DNA of 64,000 nt. Origin: DATIXJ01 sp963714795 (GTDB taxonomy: Bacteria; Bacteroidota; Ignavibacteria; UBA10030; SZUA-254). The notes beneath the pieces are model-generated. The model worked only from the letters and a program-made list of their open reading frames with translations. It made no database searches and was not told the DNA's origin. A program made the position numbers and the translations under genes. Positions 52,664 to 63,449 of this stretch are shown in pieces (the stretch's first letter is position 1; every line of letters begins with the position of its first letter). The DNA lies in NCBI GenBank assembly GCA_963714795.1, contig CAVQPS010000010.1, forward strand, positions 434,001 through 498,000, in the 5' to 3' direction.

Positions 52664-52692
52664 AATATAATGATTTTTTGGCAAAATGTCAA
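52664..52692 (-). promoter_or_regulatory. Promoter of the M23-bactofilin-ATP synthase operon
   Basis: On the minus strand, TTGACA (52692-52687), 17 bases, TATATT (52669-52664), in the context CTTTGACA ... TATATTTTG. It predicts a start near 52657 and a leader of about 35 bases. No later promoter of equal quality is visible before atpG, so the ATP synthase genes may depend on it. Confidence 0.78.
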
Positions 52693-52719
52693 AGAAATAT
52701 CCTCTCCCGGATACATTCT

Positions 52720-53982
52720 TCAGTACAAAAGATATTTTTTACGAATGGTTTTATACTGACTCATTTGAGATTTGAAGATATCGAAGACATGCAGATCGAG
52801 GGAACCTTTCATCAACTTATCACTGATGATTGCATCACCGATCAGATGATCAAACCTGCCCTGGATGAGTTCGAATTTCCGCGGGTGAAGTTTGTAAATT
52901 TCGGCGATCATCATAACGCCGGTCAGAACCGGTTTGAATGTATTACGATTTGTCACCTGAACATACACTCCGCCGCAAATTTTATTTTTGAATTTCGGAT
53001 TCGCATCGGTTAACGAATCCGGTTTGGGAGTGAATCCTGTCGGAAGAAATGTCACACCGGGAAGTTTCAGGTCATTGAGATAACCGGCAAATTTTTCTGC
53101 GTTCAAATCGGGTGCGCCGATATATTCGAACGGCTTATCCGTCCCGCGGCCCTCGGAAAATGTCGTCGCTTCAAACAAACACATTCCGGGATAGACGGTA
53201 GCGGTTGCAAGCGTTCTCATGTTGGGTGATAACGGTATCCACGGCAACCCCGTTTGATCGTACCACATCGAACGTTTCCATCCTTCCATCGGAATGACGG
53301 TGAGATCGACGGTCGAAGGATTAATGAAACCTTCACCGACCGTCATCCTGGCAAGTTCGCCGAGCGTCAATCCGTGTCGTACCGGAATAGGAAAATATCC
53401 GACAAACGAAATCAATGTCAGGTCAAGAACTGGACCTTCGATGTCGATACCGTTAATAGGATTGGGGCGATCGAGAAGAATGAATTTTTTTCCGTTCTCC
53501 GCCGCCGCCTGCATGACGTATGCCATCGTAGTCGCGTACGTGTAAAACCGCGCACCGACATCCTGTATATCAAAAAGAATTACGTCGACATTCTCGAGCA
53601 TCGACGGAAGCGGTTTACGCGTTCCGCCGTACAACGAATAAATCGGAATGCCGGTTTGTGGATCGATATCCTGCGCGACCTTCTGCCCGGCCGGCACCGT
53701 TCCGCGAATACCATGTTCCGGTGCAAATAACGCCGTGATCTTCATGCCGCGTCGAAGGAGTGTATCGACAAGATGGACGCCGTTTGGAAGTACCGATGTT
53801 TGATTGCAGACAATACCCAATCGTTTACCGGCAAGCGAGTCGACGTATTTTTCCAGAAGCACTTCCGCACCGATGCGAACGCGTTGAGCATTCACATGAG
53901 TCACTGCCAACAGAAGAAAAAGAAAGATACAGAAACTCTTTGCGGACAAGATTTTATTTTCCCAAAAAGTGTTCGGCATCAT
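52720..53982 (-). CDS. Exo-beta-N-acetylmuramidase NamZ-like (DUF1343)
   Basis: About 420 residues from the ATG overlapping the NUDIX stop (ATGA); 33 further upstream codons lie inside that gene and are rejected. A signal peptide ends in LLLAVTHVNAQ. The DUF1343 motifs follow: GIVCNQTSV, LFAPEHGIRG, SLYGGTRKP, VILFDIQDVGARFYTY, LLDRPNPI, and FSEGRGTDKPFEYIGAP. NamZ-type enzymes release terminal MurNAc from peptidoglycan fragments for recycling; the periplasmic location fits. Confidence 0.9.
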   Translation of the reverse strand: MMPNTFWENKILSAKSFCIFLFLLLAVTHVNAQRVRIGAEVLLEKYVDSLAGKRLGIVCNQTSVLPNGVHLVDTLLRRGMKITALFAPEHGIRGTVPAGQKVAQDIDPQTGIPIYSLYGGTRKPLPSMLENVDVILFDIQDVGARFYTYATTMAYVMQAAAENGKKFILLDRPNPINGIDIEGPVLDLTLISFVGYFPIPVRHGLTLGELARMTVGEGFINPSTVDLTVIPMEGWKRSMWYDQTGLPWIPLSPNMRTLATATVYPGMCLFEATTFSEGRGTDKPFEYIGAPDLNAEKFAGYLNDLKLPGVTFLPTGFTPKPDSLTDANPKFKNKICGGVYVQVTNRNTFKPVLTGVMMIAEIYKLHPRKFELIQGRFDHLIGDAIISDKLMKGSLDLHVFDIFKSQMSQYKTIRKKYLLY

Positions 53983-54518
53983 TTTAAAAAAATATGTCTT
54001 ACTAACGACCACGCTGAAAGGGACATGCCATCCCAAATTTTTCCCGATGCAATCATCGCATCCACTTCTGCCGGTGAGCAATACAGATATTCAAATTCTT
54101 CCGTCTCATCTTTATGAGCATGGACAGGTTTCAATTTTCGAGCAATATAGACATGACACATTTCATCCGTCACGCCGTTGTACGGATTGAATTCACCGAC
54201 GAATCGCAATTCATCCGCCTGAAAACCGGTTTCTTCTGCAAGTTCATGTTCAGCAGTTTCATCATATGTAGAATGCTCTTTCACGCCGCCGCAGGGAAAT
54301 TCAATACTCTCGCGGCCGATAAGATACCGGAACTGGTTCACCAGAATCAATTTTCCGTCATTCATAACGGGAATGATCATGCTCGAACCGATCACATGGA
54401 CATAATGATATTCTCCATGTTTTCCGGACGGCAAGACAACCTCATCCTTCCGGTACGTCCACCAGGGATTCTTCAATTCAAATTCGATCCGAAGTCGTTT
54501 CCACGCCTGCAAAGCCAT
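53979..54518 (-). CDS. NUDIX hydrolase with altered NUDIX box
   Basis: A 179-residue NUDIX-fold protein of the ADP-sugar type (KLILVNQFRYLIGRESIEFP). The box reads GGVKEHSTYDETAEHELAEETGF. Against GX5EX7REUXEEXGU the first Glu is Ser and the Arg is His, while the metal-binding E-x-x-E-E core is intact. It may therefore still be active with altered efficiency. It overlaps namZ by 4 bp and has its own promoter, divergent from the katG side. Confidence 0.85.
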   Translation of the reverse strand: MALQAWKRLRIEFELKNPWWTYRKDEVVLPSGKHGEYHYVHVIGSSMIIPVMNDGKLILVNQFRYLIGRESIEFPCGGVKEHSTYDETAEHELAEETGFQADELRFVGEFNPYNGVTDEMCHVYIARKLKPVHAHKDETEEFEYLYCSPAEVDAMIASGKIWDGMSLSAWSLVRHIFLK

Positions 54519-54557
54519 ATTGAAAATCTGAGTGTGATGATAAAAAAAAACTTTATT

Positions 54558-54586
54558 AATATATGATTTTTAGGACGGGATTACAA
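54558..54586 (-). promoter_or_regulatory. Promoter of the NUDIX-namZ pair
   Basis: On the minus strand, TTGTAA (54586-54581), 17 bases, TATATT (54563-54558), placing the start about 30 bases before the NUDIX ATG. It is back-to-back with a plus-strand promoter 11 bases away. The gap 54519-54941 also holds that promoter and a possible small gene. Confidence 0.6.
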
Positions 54587-54596
54587 TTTTTTCCGC

Positions 54597-54625
54597 TTGA
54601 ATCCCATTCTTCAACAGCATATTTC
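54597..54625 (+). promoter_or_regulatory. Possible promoter of the katG leader region
   Basis: TTGAAT (54597-54602), 17 bases, TATTTC (54620-54625). It lies ~30 bases before a perfect ribosome site (AAAGGAGGT, 54657-54665). The -10 is moderate. A second, weaker region (GGATAATAATAACG near 54867-54880) could serve katG directly. Confidence 0.4.
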
Positions 54626-54669
54626 TATCAGGCAACAATAAACATTTTTCACCATCAAAGGAGGTCAAT

Positions 54670-54792
54670 GTGAAAAATAATCCTGTTGATTTTATCGTAA
54701 CTTTGCATTATTCAACGATTTCATTTTCACATTCGCACGCTGTTCCGTTATGCAGAATGGTATTACAGGAAATGGATGCAAAACATACATAA
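54670..54792 (+). CDS. Possible 40-residue leader peptide upstream of katG
   Basis: A GTG-started frame (VKNNPVDFIVTLHYSTISFS ...) ends at TAA 54792. It is preceded by AAAGGAGGT with a 4-base gap, the strongest ribosome site in the window, and by a plausible promoter. It has four His and one Cys. I do not recognise it. It may be a leader peptide, a truncated gene, or chance beside a good ribosome site. Confidence 0.35.
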   Translation: MKNNPVDFIVTLHYSTISFSHSHAVPLCRMVLQEMDAKHT

Positions 54793-54941
54793 TTTTCGTA
54801 TATTCTTGTATCCCAAGCTTGAAACTCATTTTTGGAATTGTTGATTCGTTCATTCGAATTCGATTTGGATAATAATAACGAACACAAGAAACTGTTTATC
54901 AAACGATGTAAGGCTGTTCAGCACGAAAGGAGCAATGTAAC

Positions 54942-57125
<2,184 letters not shown>

Positions 57126-57146
57126 CTTCATTGTTTTCGATGGACT

Positions 57147-57177
57147 GGCTGACCGGGCGGTAAAATCCCGGTCAGCC
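57147..57177 (+). terminator. Strong hairpin after katG
   Basis: Perfect 11-bp stem GGCTGACCGGG / CCCGGTCAGCC with a 9-base loop, 22 bases after the katG stop. No U run follows, so it may act as a transcript-stabilising or Rho-assisted end instead of a classic intrinsic terminator. Confidence 0.65.
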
Positions 57178-57231
57178 GGCAATTGGTATCACAACAATAG
57201 AATTAAATGCGGTAAGCAAAATTCGGATTTT

Positions 57232-58179
57232 TTATACGTGATTCCGTAACATCAGCTCTTTCGGGTGAGGATTGAGATAGATCTGTTTGCTGATGTAATC
57301 GACCCGGTATTTCGCGACATAATGCTTCAGCAGAGTTATCGGAACGATGAGCGGCACGAGCTCTTTGTGATAATCATCGATGACCGAAAGAATGCTTTGT
57401 TTTTCCTCGCCCGTGAAATGATCTTTTAAGAATCCGAAAACGTGATGAAGCACGTTGACGTTCTTCTTGGCGGTCGTTTTTGCCTGCAATCCCTCCATAA
57501 ATAACTGGCTATAATCGTTGATGAGCGCTGCGCGGGAGATTTTTTTCGCGTTGGCAACGATTCGTCCGAGTTGATCATAATGTTTCGGACTGTGTGCGAG
57601 CATCAGATATTTGTGAATGGTATGAAACTCGACCAATTTTCCGAGCGAAAAATCATTCAGAACTAAATTCTGCAACCGGTGGTAGGCAAAGACACGAACG
57701 ATAAAATTTTCCCTCAGTCCGGCGTCATTCAATCTTCCTTCTTCTTCGGCAGGAACAAGCGGGAACGCCTTCATAAAAAAATCGGCATACAATCCGCGCC
57801 CTGATTTTATCGGAATGCCGTTCTTCGGATAAATGCGGACGCGTTCCATGCCGCAACTGGGGGAATCACTTTTAAAAATATATCCGCTGAGGTGTAAACC
57901 GGCAAGAGCTTTTGCACGCTGTTCACTATACCGCAACATCTTTTCCGTCCAATCGGTATTGGTTTTGATACCGACCATCTGCGGCGAATCTTTTTTGCCG
58001 ATGAGCCGGACCGGTTCGCGCGGAACGCCCATCCCGACTTCAAGTTCGGGACACACCGGAACCCACTCGAAATATTCTCCCAGCACATCGGTGATGTAGC
58101 GGTCTTTTTTATGTCCGGCATCGAACCGGACTTTTTCACCGAGCAGGCACGTGCTGATACCGACGCGGAGGGGAAGCAT
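57232..58179 (-). CDS. DUF523-DUF1722 protein
   Basis: A 315-residue fusion known in many bacteria. The N-terminal DUF523 part (about 1-150) has ISTCLLGEKVRFDAGHKKD, PVCPELEVGMGVPREPVRL and KSDSPSCGMERV with conserved Cys. The C-terminal DUF1722 (YbgA-like) part (about 190-310) has LVEFHTIHKYLMLAHSPKHY and a helical end. Homologues have been linked to tRNA thio-modification and to photolyase neighbourhoods, but the role is not settled. It converges with katG. Confidence 0.85.
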   Translation of the reverse strand: MLPLRVGISTCLLGEKVRFDAGHKKDRYITDVLGEYFEWVPVCPELEVGMGVPREPVRLIGKKDSPQMVGIKTNTDWTEKMLRYSEQRAKALAGLHLSGYIFKSDSPSCGMERVRIYPKNGIPIKSGRGLYADFFMKAFPLVPAEEEGRLNDAGLRENFIVRVFAYHRLQNLVLNDFSLGKLVEFHTIHKYLMLAHSPKHYDQLGRIVANAKKISRAALINDYSQLFMEGLQAKTTAKKNVNVLHHVFGFLKDHFTGEEKQSILSVIDDYHKELVPLIVPITLLKHYVAKYRVDYISKQIYLNPHPKELMLRNHV

Positions 58180-58311
58180 CGAGATAGTATATTCAGTTCG
58201 ATATTTTTTTGTACAGTTGTCTTTAAATATAAAATGCTGTGATCTTCCAAGATCATCAACTAAGGTTCGCTTGTTTGATCAACCCTAACAATTTCTTTAC
58301 ACTTTCCTTGT

Positions 58312-58841
58312 TCAAGTAGCTTTAGTGTTAACGAAATGCTGGGCAAAGAATCGGTAAATTGGAGATTCTTTAAGTGTATCGTCCTCAATTTGAAGAAGAT
58401 AAACCGATTGTTTATATATCAGATCATCTTGTCGATCTTTTTGATACCACATTATTCCGTTGCTAACATTAGGCAACACCTCACCATAAAATGTTCTTAT
58501 TTCAGAAAGCAGGGAATCATTTTCGTAGTCGAATTCTTTCCCGGGATAACTGAATCTTGATTGGGTTGCTTCGTTCTTCATCGCTCCGTCGCTCGGAGAA
58601 TGGACATAAATAGAAATATTCGCATCACAAGCTTTACAACCTCTACCGGAAAGAATAAGATAGGGTTTCTTCTTATTCGTACGAAGTTGTCCAATATATT
58701 CAAGGTCGTACAATGTGGTTAAAATTAAAATTTATCACCATTCTTAAAAATTACCGAACGACCTTTTATTTCTTTGACTTCCCACCCTTGAGACGGCTGG
58801 AGCAGGAAAAAAAGGATGGCTAGCAATATTTGCGAAATCAT
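58312..58841 (-). CDS. Exported protein of unknown function, frame broken by one base
   Basis: The first 38 codons start at an ATG just after AAGGAGG and encode a signal peptide (MISQILLAILFFLLQPSQG) and WEVKEIKGRSVIF. The frame then stops (TAA), while the next frame continues LTTLYDLEYIGQLR to the stop at 58312 with CKACDAN and IYVHSPSDG. The total of 530 bases is one short of whole codons, so one base is missing near 58712-58726 in an A/T run. The mature protein (~155 residues) has a CxxC pair but no family I recognise. Without the repair only a 133-residue headless frame is left. Confidence 0.6.
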
Positions 58842-58989
58842 TTTTCCTCCTTAAAGTAAAGGTTGGCAATAAAGCATTGACACATAAACACACTCGATGT
58901 TGTTATTTCTTCCCCTTGAATACTTCAACGCTTCCGGCATTTCATCCTGAATTTTGGCAATGCCTATTGAAATGTCTCTCCAAGAAAAA

Positions 58990-59421
58990 TTACTTTGTCA
59001 GAACAACAGTGCAATAACCGCAGCGTTTTGCATTAATCGGAATCGTCATGTTACATTCCGGACATTCTTTTGTTGTCGCTTTCGCAATCTCGGCAGGCGA
59101 CGATTCTTTTCGCCGGAGCGTGTTCATGCCCCGGATGACCATGAAGATACAAAATGCAACAATAATAAAATCGATAGTTGAATTGATAAAGTTACCGTAT
59201 TTCAGAGTGACTGCAGGTGCTGTTCCGACACCCTCTTTCAATATCAACGCGTAACTGCTGAAATCCAATCCACCGACAAGTATTCCGATCGGCGGCATTA
59301 ACACATCGTTTACCAGCGACGTAACGATTTTTCCGAACGCTCCGCCGATAATCACGCCGACTGCCAGATCGACGACACTTCCTTTCATGGCAAACTCTTT
59401 GAATTCCTTCATCATAGACAT
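58990..59421 (-). CDS. mscL: Large-conductance mechanosensitive channel with zinc-ribbon tail
   Basis: MscL opens under membrane tension to release solutes during osmotic downshock. The 143-residue protein has the N-terminal amphipathic helix MMKEFKEFAMKGSVVDLAVG, TM1 with VIIGGAFGKIVTSLVNDVLM and TM2 with INSTIDFIIVAFCIFMVIRG. After a linker, the C-terminal end CPECNMTIPINAKRCGYC is a four-cysteine zinc ribbon, where E. coli MscL has a helical bundle. An internal start two codons later (MMKEF) is equally likely. Confidence 0.95.
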   Translation of the reverse strand: MSMMKEFKEFAMKGSVVDLAVGVIIGGAFGKIVTSLVNDVLMPPIGILVGGLDFSSYALILKEGVGTAPAVTLKYGNFINSTIDFIIVAFCIFMVIRGMNTLRRKESSPAEIAKATTKECPECNMTIPINAKRCGYCTVVLTK

Positions 59422-59486
59422 AACGGTATTCCTTTCCGATTGTGTTCTTGTTGTTTGTGCAAAGAATTGCTTTGCATCTGAACATA

Positions 59487-60377
59487 TTATATTAAAATAT
59501 AGCTTATCCCCAGCGCAAGTCCTTCTCTGATTTGCGTGAGCGGAGAAGCGGTTACATCGTTTATTAACTGAACATTAAAATTGACATTGATGTACTTGTT
59601 GACTTTCGCGGAAATCGTGTTATCACTCCGCACGAGAATCTGGTCCAACGTTTTGAACGCAGCGAACATTTCCAGTTTTCCTGTATAGGTCATGTTTTCC
59701 GCAAAATTCCAATGGACGTCGGTTGTCGATTCAAAACCACCCTGCACTTTGTCTTCACCATGGTTATAATATTGACTGAATTCCGATGTAATGACTTCAC
59801 GAGCACCCACACCGAGCCGCGTCGAGACTTCCGTAACCGGCTGATATGCAATGCCGACACTTTGCGTCAGGTATGCCGGATCGAAAAATTTCGAAATCGC
59901 CAGTGAATTGGTATCGGTATAGGTATAACCGGTTGCAAACTGCGTACGCAGTGAAGCAGAAATATAGGGATTGACCGTGGTACCGAGTTTGTAAATTAAC
60001 AGAGTTTGAAGATAAATTTCATCGTCCGTTTTGCGAAGTCCCTGGGATGCAAGCCGCGTTTGTCCGAAAGCAAACCGGTAAGAATTCGCCCACTCTGTTT
60101 GTTCAAGATCCTGAACGGATTCTCCTTTCAACCATGCCGTGTATGCCAGTGCATTATCGCCGCCGCCGACCCAATCCTTGAATGACACTTGCGTCAGATT
60201 CAATCCCGTCACGACGCTGTGTTTCCACCCGTACGTTTTCACGGTATCGATCGTCGCCTTGGCGGCACGTGCCTGTGCATCTTTCTCTGCCTGGATTTGA
60301 TCCGGCGTCTTCCCCTGTTGGGCCGAAGCCATGAAACAAAGACATGAAAGAGTAAATATTCCGATAAAACGTTTCAC
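59487..60377 (-). CDS. DUF3078 outer-membrane beta-barrel-like protein
   Basis: The preferred start is GTG at 60377 (VKRFIGIFTLSCLCFMASAQ), because GAGGAG lies 7 bases upstream; the 32 codons above it give no signal peptide. The 296-residue protein has a signal peptide, then WKHSVVTGLNLTQVSFKDWV and GGGDNALAYTAWLKG, the DUF3078 signature. Alternating beta strands follow to the C-terminus (REGLALGISYILI). It is probably a small outer-membrane protein of Bacteroidota; its role is unknown. Confidence 0.85.
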   Translation of the reverse strand: MKRFIGIFTLSCLCFMASAQQGKTPDQIQAEKDAQARAAKATIDTVKTYGWKHSVVTGLNLTQVSFKDWVGGGDNALAYTAWLKGESVQDLEQTEWANSYRFAFGQTRLASQGLRKTDDEIYLQTLLIYKLGTTVNPYISASLRTQFATGYTYTDTNSLAISKFFDPAYLTQSVGIAYQPVTEVSTRLGVGAREVITSEFSQYYNHGEDKVQGGFESTTDVHWNFAENMTYTGKLEMFAAFKTLDQILVRSDNTISAKVNKYINVNFNVQLINDVTASPLTQIREGLALGISYILI

Positions 60378-60502
60378 GATATTCTCCTCGTAAAGTAAAT
60401 GTGAATAGATTTTCCAATTGGCGTCCCCAATATACCAAAAATTGCTTTTTTTCCCAAAATAATAGTGCAACAATGTCCATCCGGCGGCAACATGTAATCT
60501 TT

Positions 60503-61421
60503 TTATCTATTTTGGAAAATTGATTGCAATGCGGATACAAGTGACGGATATTTGAATTGAAACTTCATCTGCAGTAGTTTTTGCGGTACAACTTTCTGTC
60601 CGGTCAGAACAATCGTCGACATTTCACCGAGCATCATTTGAAGAACAAACGAAGGAACCGGTGCCCAACTTGGCCGGTGCATAACCGTTCCGAGCGTGGC
60701 ACAAAATTGTTTCATGTTCACATATTCCGGCGCGGCGACATTCACCGGTCCGGAAAGCGCACGTTCCGAAAGTGCAAAACGAACAATACTCGACCACATC
60801 ATCACGATGAATCCACGGAAACCACTGCTTCCCGGAACCAAGCGGTCCGCCGGCAAACAGGGAAAACGGCAGCAACATTTTTTTCAGCGCACCGCCGTCC
60901 CGATCCAGCACAACCCCGATTCTCGGTGTCACAACACGCACACCGAATTTTTTCGCCGCCATCGCCGATTCTTCCCAGCGTTTGCAGAGCGTCGCAAGAA
61001 AATCATCGGCGGAAGGGTAATCTTCATCGACATCACCCTCATCCACATTACCGTAATACCCAACGGCAGAGGCACTGATCAGCACTTCCGGTTTTTTCGC
61101 AGCACGGCTGATTGCTTGAACAATTGCGTTTGTCGCATTCAACCGGCTCGTTGTCAACAACTCTTTTTGTTTAGAACTCCATCGCTTGCCGCCGATCGAT
61201 TCACCGGTTAAATTGATAACGGCATCAGCGCCGTCTAACCGTTGCGACCACGCTCCAATTGTGGCACCATCCCACTGCTCTGCATCGAGAAGACCGGATG
61301 AATGCAGTTGAACACGTTGAGCATTTCTTGTCAGAAGTGTGACGTGATGACCGGAAGCGGTCAAATCGTTAATTAAAGCGGTACCGATGAATCCCGTCCC
61401 GCCGGCAATGATAATTTTCAT
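60503..61421 (-). CDS. TIGR01777-type NAD-dependent epimerase, frame broken by one base
   Basis: The N-terminal two-thirds starts with GGTGFIGTALINDL and has VINLTGESIGGKRW, SASAVGYYG and GGPLGSGKQWFPWIH. From about 60785-60800 the reading continues in the next frame as SIVRFALSERALSGPVNVAA and PSWAPVPSFVLQMMLGEMS, stopping at 60503. The 919 bases are one more than whole codons. The family (YfcH-like) is a short-chain dehydrogenase-type NAD(P)-binding protein of uncertain substrate, sometimes linked to division. One surplus base breaks an otherwise complete gene. Confidence 0.82.
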
Positions 61422-61531
61422 AACGACCTCCTTATCGGCTTTCTACGATAATCAACACAAGCTCAAAAACCAAATTTAAAAAATCGATGTTTGATTATGA
61501 ATCTTTTGCAAAGTATCTTAAAAGAAATTTT

Positions 61532-62372
61532 ATGCTGCTGACAAAGCAAATAACATCACTGGACATTCCGGCTCTGCATCCGTACCGGACGCTCCGTCGA
61601 CCGATGGAACATGTGAAAGATGGAATTTTTGTCGCCGAAGGCGCAAAAGTCGTCCAACGATTACTTGATTCCGATCTGACCATCATTTCTTTTTTGATGA
61701 CGAACGAATGGTGCGTCAAACTTTTCCCCGATCACGAGCTTCCGCTTCGTCGACAAAACAACGCCGAACAACCGGCAATCTATCTTGCCGAAAAAGAATT
61801 GGTCGAATCGATTGTCGGATATAATTTGCACCAGGGAATTATGGCGATTGCGAAATTACCGGTACAGCAATCGCTTGCAAAAATAATTTCATCCGTCGCC
61901 AAGCCATATCTCATCGTTGCGCTGGATGGATTGGTGAACGCGGAGAATGTCGGACTGGTGATGAGAAACTGCGCGGCATTCGGCGTGGATGCGGTCATCG
62001 TCGGTGAAACTTCGAGCAGTCCGTATCTCCGCCGTGCGGTACGCAATTCGATGGGAACGGTTTTTACGATTCCGATCGTTCATGCCGACAATCTCGCCAG
62101 AATCATTAACCGAACTCAAGACGAACTATGCAACAAGAATTATCGGCGCACATCCTCACGAGGAAGCATCTCTTCATTCAATAAATGTATCCGGAAATGT
62201 TTGTATTGTTTTGGGAAACGAAGGGGAGGGGATTTCACAAGCCATCCTCGACGTCTGCACTGATTTGGTGGCGATCCCGATGATGAATGGAACGGATTCG
62301 CTGAATGTTGCCAGTGCGAGCGCTGTGTTCTTATATGAAGCAAGAAAACACCGAACAGCAGAAAAACGTTGA
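61532..62372 (+). CDS. SpoU/TrmH-family RNA 2'-O-methyltransferase, frame broken by one base
   Basis: The start is taken at the Met before LLTKQITSLDIPAL, as the family begins there; an ATG 15 codons up is open. An L30e-like substrate domain (FVAEGAKVVQRLLDS) is followed by the SPOUT domain with LDGLVNAENVGLVMRNCAAF. The last third is in another frame: IIGAHPHEEASLHSINV, VLGNEGEGIS and IPMMNGTDSLNVASASAVFL, which hold motifs 2 and 3. The 841 bases are one more than whole codons, so one surplus base lies near 62105-62113 (AACCGAAC). It methylates a ribose in rRNA or tRNA; the target is unknown. Confidence 0.85.
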
Positions 62373-62383
62373 AAGCTGAATTT

Positions 62384-62798
62384 TCAAAAAAAATCGGCTT
62401 TCGTATAACGGTCTTGCACTTTGAACATGTGACGGTAATCCACTGTGATCTCCTCGCCTTTTTAATATTTTTCAAACATAAAACCTATAATTATGATCAT
62501 CGCAGCATTTAGGATATAATTGAATGATTTAAATACCAAGCAGGTGCCATTTTATTGAAGCTCTGTGGACAACCTTATAATTTCCCTCGCTTGATACAAA
62601 AATCACTATATAATTTCTTAATCTCTTTAGATAAAGATGTAATCTACCTTTTTTTATCCAACGCAATATTTTCGTCATCCCTATAAACATATATATGTCC
62701 CTTCTTTGATTGGACAGATTGCTATTACACCTACACCGTGGATCTTCGAGTCGAGCAATTCTAGTGTAAACTTTATAATGAGGTAATTTGGAAATCAT
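62384..62798 (-). pseudogene. Decayed SET-domain protein gene
   Basis: The ATG at 62798 overlaps the stop of the membrane gene (TGATG). Reading across frames reconstructs a bacterial SET-domain protein: ISKLPHYKVYTRIA, then SKIHGVGVIAICPIKEGTYI, DDENIALDKKR, ITSLSKEIKKLYSDFCIKRG, GCPQSFNKMAPAWYLNHS, NYRFYV and KGEEITVDYRHMF. NHS and GEEITVDY are core SET motifs. The lesions are frame changes near 62750, 62695 and 62475, and in-frame stops at 62644-62646 (TAG), 62575-62577 (TAA) and 62509-62511 (TAA). With that many it cannot be functional. SET proteins are protein-lysine methyltransferases. Confidence 0.8.
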
Positions 62799-63382
62799 CA
62801 CTTAATCATTTTTCTAAATTTTCTATTATAACAGTCTTTCCACGCGTTACCATCCCAGTTAATTGGTCGGTCTCCATAAATTTTTACCGTTGTGATAATC
62901 ATAACCACCCAAAAAACCAAAATTACGTACAACCAGCACGGGATAGGATACCAAATGGATGGGTAATAGAGGAAATAAATCCAAAAAAATAGATAAAATA
63001 GCCCCGACACCAGTCCAAAATCCTAAATTATAAGGAATCCAAGTCGTCCACGAGTCAGCATCTTGCAATAACTTGTTCAAGGTGGCTTCATCTTGTTGAG
63101 GAAATTTTACACTGATGACATTGATTTAGCAATTCCATTATAGTGGAACGCGAGTAGCGAACGTTCTTTATAAAAAAATGCCGCTGCGACAAACATGAGA
63201 CCGGATGCCATCCAGAAATAGTGTTTACCGCTTAACCACCAATTCAATAAATTACCTGTTATCTACGACGCAAGTCTTTCAAGAACCAAAGCAGGAACAG
63301 TAACACAAAAAGCCGAGAGAACTCCCATAATATTCATTTCTTTGTCCAAATACCCCAAATAATGTTTAGCATTATCATTCAT
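62798..63382 (-). pseudogene. Decayed membrane protein gene
   Basis: A proper start, AAGGGAG then ATG at 63382, opens MNDNAKHYLGYLDKEMNIMG, then a hydrophobic segment, then TAG at 63263-63265. The same frame goes on (ITGNLLNWWLSGKHYFWMAS, FVAAAFFYKERSLLAFHY). It shifts near 63120 to KFPQQDEATLNKLLQDADSW and again at the GGGG near 63002-63005 into FYLFFWIYFLYYPSIWYPIP and VKIYGDRPINWDGNAWKDCY. About 194 residues with four hydrophobic segments can be rebuilt. I do not recognise the family. One stop and two frame changes mark it as broken. Its end is coupled to the SET gene. Confidence 0.7.
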
Positions 63383-63449
63383 AAAACTCCCTTATCAACT
63401 TTTAGACAGGCTCTTTTCCTTAATCACAGTGCTGTATTCGTTAGAATGA

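Noticed and set aside
54708..54902. A 64-codon minus-strand frame upstream of katG
   Set aside because: It has no ribosome site or family pattern and lies antisense to the better-supported small frame and the katG leader.
58842..58989. A short minus-strand frame after mscL reading DISIGIAKIQDEMPEALKY
   Set aside because: It resembles a possible protein tail but has no start or upstream body; too little to call a gene or remnant.
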